Shown here in pieces: positions 48,942 through 57,801 of a stretch of 57,801 bases of DNA. Every line of letters starts with the position of its first letter. Position 1 is the stretch's first letter. The stretch covers positions 1-57,801 of the forward strand of contig JAYMSP010000325.1 in the NCBI GenBank assembly GCA_036897095.1. Direction: 5' to 3'. The position numbers and the translations under genes are program-made. The notes under the pieces were generated by a model, which saw only the letters and a program-made list of their open reading frames with translations, ran no database searches and was not told the DNA's origin. Origin of the DNA: Plantago elongata (taxonomy: Eukaryota > Streptophyta > Magnoliopsida > Lamiales > Plantaginaceae).

Positions 48942-51376
48942 TTAGCAGTGTAACTAACCAACTCCCAGAAAGCGAAAGGTACCAAATTTTCAAAGTTAAA
49001 CTATGTGCCAAAGCTTTTCTTTGACTTATGTGAGCATATGTTTTTCCTTTGTGCTTGATTAGTTGACGTTCTAAGTTCTAACTGATTTTCGTAGCAAACA
49101 CTTGGATGATTCTAAGCTAAACCATGCCAAGAAGATCTCTTGTCTGAGTTGAGCATCTTCATTTGAACGAAACTTACATGATATGCACCTGCTGTCAATT
49201 TTTCAAGTTATGCAAATAAATTTTAGATACTTTATGTAAATTAGTTGTAGGTTTTACCCCAAAGCAACAATCTTTAGTGGATAAGATCAAGAGACCATAA
49301 TTTCGGGATGCTAGGTATTGTGTTGGTTCCTAGGTAGAGGATACTTTAGCAAACTCCCAATATGCCCAATGAATGCGTGAATAACTGGCTTCTTAAAATC
49401 AGAAACAACCAATTAGCAAAAACAAGTGGAATTAAAAAGCTGTGCTGTTACTGTTTTTTTCTCTGGCATGCCATTTCAATACTGGTTTCCTGGAAATAAG
49501 TGATCATGTTGTCCTTAACAAATAACAAAGCCAATGAAGAAGAGTTTAATTCTGGTCGTTTAAATATTGCAATCACATTTTCATTGAAAACCAGAGAGAA
49601 GAGCTCTTAAAGCTTGTGGGGACTTGGATAATCAGCTTGCGGTAGAGGTTGAATAGCAGATATTAGGCATGATGTCAATCTCATTCACAGGCAGAGGAAC
49701 ATGCGGTTGGTCGTAACGAACATTAAAGACCAGTAATCATACAGTATAAAGTATAAACTTCTATATTTATCACACTAGGGCCCAGAATCAATCCAAATTA
49801 CAACTGTCTTGATTGGTCTTGTTCCTCTGCTGGAAAATCAACATTATGGATTTGTCCTCTGCCAGATAGACTGGACCAAAAAAGTGACTCTCACATCACA
49901 AATTTCATGTTGTCTGTTATAATTGTTCACCAGTAATAGTGAAGCATATGATAGTATTGTGTTCCTCAGCTATCCTATTCATGTACCGTATAAGTAATTT
50001 CCTTTTTGTTTTGTTTTTCCATCAGGAGATGGATGGACTCTTTCTAAGTTCCAGCAAGTTGCCTCCTACTGCACAGAGAATCAATCACACTCAGAACTTG
50101 GTAATCGTTAAACTTAACTGATTGGTAGCATACTGTAATATATTGAAAAGCAGAAAAAATGAAAAAAAAAAAAAGTTGGTTAATTAAAGTTTCTTCAACA
50201 ATGGCATGGATGCAGTTTTTTAGTGAGTGTCCTTGTTATTTATAAATGATTTATTTGAAAATGTATTGAGTGAAGCGGATTGTCGCACTTTTTCTTCCTT
50301 CTTTTTCTTCAGTTAGTTTGGCCTGTAATTCCTGTACATTGTGTCCTCTCCGACAACATGTTTCGTTGTTTGGGAGGCAGTAATCTATATGTAGAAACTT
50401 CGGGTTGTTTGTGTTGCCAGAGGATGGTATTCAATCTTCAAGTTGTCTGATAAAAAACACCCAGCTGTGTACATATAAACACTGGGAGATTGTTAAGTAA
50501 TGTTGTTGAGGATCTCATGTTTGTTTCACTAGTGCATCATCTTTTTCCAGTTCTTTCACTACTTTTCAAGTTCCATTGCTGCAAGTGCTTATCACTTTTT
50601 TCATTGCATCTTTTAGGATTCTTCCTTGTGGCTTTTTCTATTATAAAGTGTTTTGTCCCTATAAGTTTCCAAATGTATCTAAATTATTGAGGCAATAAAT
50701 ATTCTTTCTTTTGGCAAAAGGCTAGCCTTTTTATTTTATCATGAAAAACAAATGCTCCACATCTTTTTGAATGAATAGAGCTTAAGAGGTAAGTTTAGTA
50801 GATAAAGTTTAAAGGAATCTAAGGTGCAGCTTCTTGCGCAAGCCGAACCTTAAAAGAGGTCTCTCTCTGTAAGGCTCGAACTTAGGCCCCTTCAATAAGG
50901 TGTTCGAGTTTGATCCTGAGCTATATTAGTAGGCTTATTTTGCTAATCAAGTTAAGTATAGCTCTGCTCGAGAATGCACAGTTAGGCTTAGGTTTAACAT
51001 AATACTTGAATTTGTTTATTTGAAATATATGAATATTGTATGGAAAGGGGTTGGATGGAAAGAGTTAAAGTGGGGTTGTCACGCGGAGAGGAATAAATGG
51101 CGCAGATGTAGGGATGGATAAAAGTGGTGGTGGTGGTGGCATTGAAACAGGAGACTTGGAAGCAGGAAACATTCAATGGTCTTGGTCAGTAATTTCACAT
51201 TGTATGTCTAGGAAATCACTCATATTTCTCCTTGGATTCTTAACAATCTAACTTCATAATTAGGGTAAGCTTACAATGTGAATCTCAATCTCAGTGGTTC
51301 TCTTTCTTTTTGCTTTTTTCCTCTCCCTTGGAATACTTTGTCGGTACGACTACGTAGTATTGGCTAATATCAGTAC

Positions 51377-51402
51377 TACATTGCGATTACAATCGCAATG
51401 TA
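51377..51402. repeat. Perfect 12-bp-arm inverted repeat
   Basis: TACATTGCGATT and AATCGCAATGTA, separated by AC, can form a hairpin. No flanking transposon or terminator context was identified. Confidence 0.8.
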
Positions 51403-52808
51403 TTACTCCACCATTCCAGATAATTTCATACATTTGTTATTTTTGCCCATTCCTCAAAATTTTATATATTACTAAAAAAAAGTTACTCCACCACTAATAA
51501 ATAATAAACAATCTCAACTTCATATTTAAATTATAATTTTTACCACTAAAAGTGTACTTTACCTCAACTTCTTCATTTTATATTAAAACTTTAACTTTTC
51601 GTATGAAATTATGCGTATTCTAATGTATGAAGTTCTCTTGGACGGTGTGAGTATTGTAAATATACAACTCAAAACTGAACAAGTGGCATGATTTAACATG
51701 AAATGAAATTGTTAACAATTTGAAAATTACAGATTTCATAAATTTACAAAATCCATCTTCTTAAATAGTCAATTTATATATTAAGCTCAAAATAACTCCT
51801 CCAAAATATCCCACCACCTTCGACTACCCTCTTCATCCATTATACCACCAGTGGACCTCTGACAAAAGTACTTTCTATTAAAAAAAAGTCAAGCCAGAGC
51901 AAAATGCTTGCGGAACAACTCTTTTATGCCATGGAAGCCTGAGCTCCCAGAACTAGGAGCTTAGGAGGCCATGGCTTCCAAGCGGAACAACTATTCCGCC
52001 ATGGAAGCTCACCTGAGCTTTCATCTCAGGTGTCCATGGTGGAATAACTTCCGTGAGAGATGATTGAAGCTCCGGTGAGTCTCTGGAGCATGATCTTTAA
52101 TATTTTAATTAATATTATTTTTTTGGAAAAAATATAAATGGATATTGTGTGAAATTTTAATTTATGTGAGGATGATTTAAAATTAATTGGGTATATTTTG
52201 TTAAGTTACAAGATAAAGGGTGTGTAAATAATTAACCATATAATGTTTTTACAACGTCGCAATATGTTATTATGCGACAGTCATGTAGCATTAATAAGAA
52301 AATTAAAGGGTTGAGATTCAATCTATAATTGATCTAATGATAAGTGGCTGATTGACATGACACTTAAATGGCCATTTGAATGGTATTTTGGTGAAATTGT
52401 GTTTGGAATGGAATTGAAATGGGGTATTTAAAGTGTATTTTAGGCCAAATCACTGTTCATCGAGCCAAATTAAACGATTTGGGTGCCATGCCAATCAGCC
52501 CCTAATCGTAGTACTAATAATAGTACAATGCGACGATATATTGTTAGCATGCCTAAGTATCATGGAGATGGCTAACAAAGTAACAATAGTACTGCCAAAT
52601 TGTAATGTTACTAGTACTATGATCTAATCTATTGGACCACTTTAAGATTGAATTTTACACATTCATTTTTTTATTAATGCGACAGGGGGTGTGTGTGTGT
52701 AGTGTTAAATAATGTGTCATTATAATATCTTTAATCATTAGGTGACATCACACAATCTTATTATGCGATAGTGCGACGTCATGTCGTATTAATAAAATAT
52801 ACCCAAAA

Positions 52809-52809
<1 letters not shown>

Positions 52810-52850
<41 letters not shown>
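52810..52850. repeat. TA microsatellite
   Basis: About 18 TA units with one G interruption. It is flanked by the sequence AATAAAATATACCCAAA on both sides (about 52793 and 52860), suggesting a small local duplication. Confidence 0.85.
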
Positions 52851-53035
52851 CTCAAACTTAATAAAATATACCCAAATAGATCTGAATTATCCTTTACATT
52901 ATTTAAGGAAAATTTTGAATGGAGTTCCAGTGTAGACTCTAAACTGCCACAATGTCGAAGTATCTCTCTCCAATGAAAGAGCTTCCATGGAGGCAGACCA
53001 TCTGGTCAGCCAGGGAGGTATTCTTTTCATGGAGG

Positions 53036-53212
53036 TCGAAGCTCCACAATTTTCAGGGAGCTTTGAAGCTTAAGCTTTGAGCTTTTTCCAAGAAAAAAAT
53101 AAAAGACTTTGAGTCAACAGAGCTCTAGGCACCATGAAGATGGTGGTGGTAGTGCATTTGAAAAAGAAAGAGATATTATGATTTGAAATGTAAACTTCAT
53201 AATTATGGTTTT
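53036..53212. repeat. Duplicated segment, copy 1
   Basis: Contains AAGCTCCACAA, AAGCTTTGA, GTCAACAGAGCTCTAGGCAC, ATGAAGATGGTGGTGG, AAAGAGATATTATGATTT and AACTTCATAATTATG in order. All of these recur in copy 2 at 53876-54100 in the same order. Unclassified dispersed repeat. Confidence 0.7.
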
Positions 53213-53875
53213 ACAATTATGTGTTATTTGTATTTATAGAATTATATAAATAATTTATATATAGATTATTAATTTTTAATTATTTAATTATGTCACTTGT
53301 TAAATTAAATTTATAACGATGAATTATTGTTAGTATAATGCATTGTACTATTGTAATTATTGTAATCAGTTGAGTCAACGTATAATAATATGCTTGTATT
53401 CTTGATGAGAAAATGTGTAATTAAGTATAAAATAAGATTGTTTAGTATTTATAATGTAATTTTATTTTTTCATAATATATGAAATGTTATAAACTATTAA
53501 AAATAATAAATATATAAAAATTTATAGTACGAGTAGAATATCTTATTGTCGAGATTAAGACGGCGAAGGGGCAAAGAGTAATTGATTGATATTGTATTTG
53601 ATTTGATACGAAATTGACATTGGACTGGAGTCCAAAACAAGAAAAGGTCCGTATCAAGTAGGAGTAAATCATTTTTAGGGGCTGCTTTCTTCGTAGTTGA
53701 CGCCTGACCAAATCCACGTACCTTTCTTTCTTTTTTTTTCCTTTGTGCGTTGATTTCTTGCAAGTCTCCCCGAAATTAGTTTAAATCACACTATTAACAA
53801 TACTACAATGCAACCGTGTTATTAATAGTCATATTCCTAAATTATAGGGATGATTAATAGAAACATCGTCACATT

Positions 53876-54100
53876 GTCGAAGCTCCACAACTTCTTGGAG
53901 GAAACCTAAGCTTTGAATTTTTTCAGACAGTAAAATAATATAAATAGAGTCACCGGAGCTCTGGACACCATGATGGTGTGTCGATAATGGATATGGCGGT
54001 GGTGTGTCGATAATGATGAAGATGGTGGTGGTGGTGGGGGGTTTTGAGAAGAAAGAGATACTATGATTTTAAATGTAATCTTCATAATTAAGATTTTAAA
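53876..54100. repeat. Duplicated segment, copy 2
   Basis: Same order of motifs as copy 1: AAGCTCCACAA, AAGCTTTGAATTTTTTC, GTCACCGGAGCTCTGGACAC, GATGAAGATGGTGGTGG, AAAGAGATACTATGATTT, ATCTTCATAATTAAG. It has an extra GGTGTGTCGATAATGG duplication not present in copy 1. Confidence 0.7.
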
Positions 54101-54644
54101 GTTAGTGTCATGAACTAGTATAATTGAATATTAAATACTTCATAATGTAATGAATATTTGTGTTATATTCAATCAAAATGTTCTTACTTATAATGTGGAT
54201 GTTTTTCCTTATTTGAATAATGTTTTTGAATATGTAAGTAAGGTTATAACCAAAATTAATAAATTGACATGCGGTGAAATGAATTAAATCGACCTAAAGA
54301 CCTTTAAAAATGCAAATAAGTGTGGTAAATTGCGAATAAGTTGATTTTACCGTTTTTCTATACACATGATTTTTCTTAAGATTTTGTGTTATTTTATTAC
54401 CCACTTAACAAATTTATCATTGCTAATTCATACTATATCTAAAAAACACACAAAATAACTTCTTTGTTTACGCAGTAATTTTTTATACATCAGAAATAGA
54501 TTACAAAAACAAAGAGTATAAGAGTTACCCGGAACAAATGAAAGTACTTAGACAATATTAGGCGGGAAAATAGAAGCAAAATGTTAGCTAAATAATTTAA
54601 AAATTCAAAGATACTTAAGTTGAGAGTATAGAACCAACTATTGA

Positions 54645-57434
54645 TCAGTTCTTTACAATGGAGAGCTTAAATTCACCAGGGCTGGTATTATCCCCGCCTT
54701 GCATCTCCTCTTTCTTCTTTCGGATTTTCTTTGCCGAAGCTTCTAATGAATTATTAGTACGGCACAACTCTATTGTCTGGAGACTAGGTATGTCAGCCAG
54801 CTCAATCGGAATCTGCCAGAGCCATGGACTTTCGCTGAACTCAAAGGCTTCTAAGCCGAGGGAAGTGATCCTTAGAAGTCTTCCATGTGACTAAGTTGGT
54901 ATACGCAATGTATAAAACTTCAAGTCTATGGAAACCTCCACCAACCGTCTCCCAAGTGCTTCCTAAGAATGCATAATCGATCAATTTGAGCACCTCAAGG
55001 TTCTCCAATTGTCCAAGGATTGACATATGATATATCACCCCAATCGAGACATGTTCGTTCCAGTGACAGGCTCCTCAGTTTTGGTGGGAATTGGGTTGGT
55101 TGTGGAAGTCTGCGTGGAAGGTCTTGAAAAGCTGTGTCATTGAACAACGTCAGTTTTTTAAGGTTAACCAACTGCACCAAACTACCAAATGATCCATTCT
55201 TAACATCCATAAGCATGTCCAGTCGCCCACGAATACCCAACTTTCTCACATTTTGGACCTTACCCAGAACTCCTTCATTACAGCTTTGTGGAGATATCAT
55301 ACCAAGTGTTTGTATTTTCTCACACCCTGCACTTTCTTGTCTCATCATTGGCAGAATAGTAGGTACATTCGTCTTCAAATGCCTCAACTCATTCATCTTC
55401 CATATATCTGCTTTAATTTCTAATGTTTTTTCTGTCGTTTCAACTACAAGAGTTTGTAATTTCCACATCTTTGATAATCTTTCAGGAACAATTGAAAAAT
55501 TACCTGATAGCACAATGTATCTAAGATGAACAAGCTGGTACAAATCAGTCGGGAATTTGGTGAAGAAGGACGACTGGAATTCTATCAGTTTCAGCAATTT
55601 GAATGTTGCTGGGATGGAAGCCATATTTCCTTTCGCTCTGTCGTTACTATCCTCCGAGAAAGAGACAACAGATCGTATCAGAGGACCATGGAGATCTGGA
55701 GGGAGCAAGTGAATGATATTGGGACAAATAGACAGACGTCGGAACTTTTGTATGTAAGCAACTGGAGGATCAAAATCTTGTGTAGACATCTTTATTTCTT
55801 GAAATAAATTCTCTCTTTTATTCCCAGCTTCATCTATGCAAAAATCACGAAGCATATCGTGAAGGCGGCATGTCTTTACTTTACCATCTCGCCGCCTTCT
55901 CTTGTCAACTCTTAACAAGTTCCTGTTAACGAGATCATCCAAATAGCCTTCTGAAGTGTCTTCTAAGCTAATACCATCCTTCTGATGTATAAATCCTTCG
56001 GCAATCCACATCCGAGTCAACTTCCATGCATAAATCTCAAAGTCTTTCGGAAACATCCCCAAATATAAAAAGCATGCTCTCAAGTTAAATGGAAGGTTAT
56101 CATAACTCAGAGCTATGATGTTTTCCATTCGCATAGTTGGATCCTCAGATGAGATATCAGTGCTTATTATTTCAGAGACTTTCTTCCACTTATCTTTCAT
56201 CATGGACACTTTCCCGAAAAGAAGTCCTCCAACAACCACTATTGCAAGGGGCAACCTGTTGCATCTGTCCACAATAATTCTTCCATCAACCTCCAATTCA
56301 GAAGGGTACGTAGTCATGCTTGCCAAATACCTTGTACCTTAGCAGCAACCAACTTTCATCTTGCGTCATGAAGCGCATTCGGTGTGGAGCTCTGTCATGG
56401 TTAACATAGCTGCCCACTTCACTATGGCGACTAGTGATCAAGATTTTCCCCCTCGTATTATTCAGTGGTAACACAACTTTTAACTTATCCCATTGCTCGC
56501 ATGTTGAGACATCATCCATCACTTTCAAAAACTTTTCTCTCTCTAGATGAGGAATAATTATTTCAGCCAACTCCTGGTCTGTGTAGCTAAGTCGTAATTC
56601 TTACTGGTGAGTGCGCTAAGGATCGCAAGGAACACATTTCCGATAATGACCGCCTCAGAAATACTAACCCATATGAGTGTGGGGAATAAATATTGGACTC
56701 TTTCATCAGAAAATATCTTTCGTCCAAGTGTACTCTTACCCAGGCCTGGCATACCGATGATGGGGATGACATCAAGTTTCATTGTCTCTTCTTCAAGATA
56801 TCCAATCAATTTGTTCGCCTCGTCTTTGAAACTCACGATGGACTGATCTCGTCTAACAGTTGGAGCCTGACATATCGAATTTATGTTCAGTTTCCATATT
56901 CACAAACTTAGAATTTGAACCGAACATGAAATCTTCGTTATAGATCTAAGCATTTTGTAACAGGCACACAAAAAGATTACTTTAGAATGGCCTAGATATG
57001 AGAAAGCCTAAGATCACTAACTATACGAGAGACATTTTTTCGCAAGAATGCTCCTTTGCACTTCTAATCCAGACCATTGCTCAAGCCTACAGCCTGTTAT
57101 TGACAACTTACACTAATTTAACGTTAACACATATATTGCATTCCTTCATGGATAATAATAAGAAAAATTATTTCTCTTGTTTTTATCTGATAACTTGATA
57201 GTTCACCTGGAGTTGACGTTTAGTTTTTTCAGTTTGACAGTTCTTTGTTCATCATTTCAGTGCAAACAAGATAAGAAAACGAGAAACAGTAAATGTAAAG
57301 GAAAATCAGAAACAAACACTAAAAGGTTTCCCTAAGAGACAAAATACCTCATTTGCTTCAGCAACTCCATCTGCAGCAATATTGAGTTTGTCTATGTTGT
57401 TGCTATACATTTTTTTAACCCTGGTGCAGATGAT
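54645..57434 (-). pseudogene. Decayed CC-NB-LRR disease resistance gene (Rx/R1-like)
   Basis: Intracellular immune receptor family, broken here. A short coiled-coil exon end (57434-57348, ...NIAADGVAEANE) is followed by an intron (57347-56867). The NB-ARC to LRR exon runs 56866-54645. Visible motifs: P-loop GMPGLGKST, kinase-2 LKVMDDV, RNBS-B KILITSRHSEVG, GLPL CNRLPLAIVVVGG, RNBS-D FLYLGMFPKDFEI, and CRLHDMLRDFC as the MHD-type motif. Leucine-rich repeats follow to SIVKN at the end. The frame breaks at least four times: near 56585 (between DLAT and DQELAEI), near 56315 (after KVFGK), near 55035 (after WGDIS) and near 54850 (after FPRLR). Most of the coiled-coil is missing or unrecognisable upstream. 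The other genes in the window are intact, so assembly error is less likely than true decay. Confidence 0.88.
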
Positions 57435-57801
57435 CTCAACTTTCTTGGCAATGTCATACAGTTTGAGAAAGTATTTTTCACATCACTTCTCTATCAAGTT
57501 ATACAATATGCAGTACTGAACCCACTACCTTGACGATTATATCAGTAAAACTGGATTGCATATGTGAAGTAAAGTAGAAAATTTCATATTGTTGCTGAAC
57601 CTAGTTTCGTTTGGATGGATGATGGATCCATACTAATTTCCGATTGATATTTTGGTATGTATAGCTCTCCATAAAACTCCTGGTTTGAGCCTACTGACCA
57701 TCCCATTTTCGTCTCGGGATTGGGTTTACATCTTTCTTAGGTGTGCAGGAATTAAGGATTGTCCATTGATGAAGGAGAGTTGGACCGGTAGTGATGATTC
57801 T
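57435..57801. other. Window edge upstream of the NB-LRR pseudogene
   Basis: On the minus strand the frame upstream of the coiled-coil remnant is interrupted by stops, and no resistance-gene N-terminus is recognisable. The rest of exon 1 may be deleted or lie beyond the window. Confidence 0.4.

Larger units (their letters stand above)
48942..54644. other. Long intergenic stretch with scattered repeats
   Basis: The first 1-2 kb probably include the ARM gene 3' untranslated region. Beyond that are an inverted repeat hairpin (51377-51402), direct repeats around 51.9-52.05 kb (GCGGAACAACT...CCATGGAAGC twice), a TA microsatellite (52810-52850) and a duplicated segment (53036-53212 and 53876-54100). 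No coding gene was recognised. Confidence 0.55.

Noticed and set aside
48419-48985. 188-aa minus-strand ORF over the ARM-repeat gene
   Set aside because: Shadow of the real plus-strand frame, with no domain and opposite to a long conserved coding sequence.
54645-56866. A functional multi-exon NB-LRR gene where introns remove the frame breaks
   Set aside because: The frame breaks occur inside continuous conserved sequence, with only one or a few bases involved and no room or splice signals for introns.

Overview
The window is nuclear DNA of a flowering plant, most likely a eudicot. It is AT-rich, its genes have many GT-AG introns, its ubiquitin has the plant-type residues (S19, D24, A57), and the gene families and repeats (NAT transporter, Rx-type CC-NB-LRR, Tourist-like MITEs, tRNA-derived SINEs, LINE relics) are plant ones. 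The species cannot be named from the sequence alone. There are no operons, CRISPR arrays or bacterial features. Each gene is an independent transcription unit and neighbours show no shared pathway.

Layout, left to right. A probable LTR end lies at the left edge (1-394). A small C2-domain gene is on the minus strand (1252-2035, 4 exons). A complete gene for gamma-tubulin complex component 5 is on the plus strand (4427-11525, 16 exons, 958 aa). It has a GC-AG intron and a MITE in intron 9. A complex tandem array (about 12.2-15.06 kb) follows and contains a U6 snRNA/SINE chimeric retrocopy. Next come a LINE relic (15.18-15.85 kb), a J-domain protein gene (16234-17010, minus) and a second RNase H relic (18.44-18.77 kb). 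The BET3/TRAPPC3 gene is on the plus strand (20600-26209, 5 exons). Its introns carry a minisatellite, a SINE, a solo-LTR-like element and a foldback element. An eight-unit polyubiquitin gene with a leader intron (29225-31054, plus) is followed by an intronless ANTH clathrin-adaptor gene (32333-34300, minus), a cluster of nested MITEs (36.0-36.8 kb) and a nucleobase-ascorbate transporter gene (37377-42619, plus, 14 exons, 519 aa). A PIF/Harbinger-like element (43970-44765), an intronless ARM-repeat gene (47235-48941, plus), a long repeat-bearing intergenic stretch and a decayed CC-NB-LRR resistance gene (54645-57434, minus) complete the window.

Six of the seven intact genes are housekeeping or general cell-biology types: microtubule nucleation, ER-Golgi tethering, ubiquitin supply, clathrin-mediated endocytosis, nucleobase transport and a J-domain co-chaperone. 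The C2 gene and the ARM gene are less defined. The NB-LRR copy is a pseudogene, with at least four frame breaks. The exon structures given here were read by eye from splice sites, and each one restores an open frame of the length usual for the family.

The most interesting signals are in the non-coding DNA. The clearest is a full-length U6 snRNA copy joined head-to-tail to a tRNA-derived SINE and flanked by one target-site duplication, which points to template switching during a single retrotransposition event. Others are a long array with a conserved 8-bp-arm palindrome, a CTGAA-rich Tourist-like MITE family with 3-bp TTA/TAA duplications, and at least two SINE families.
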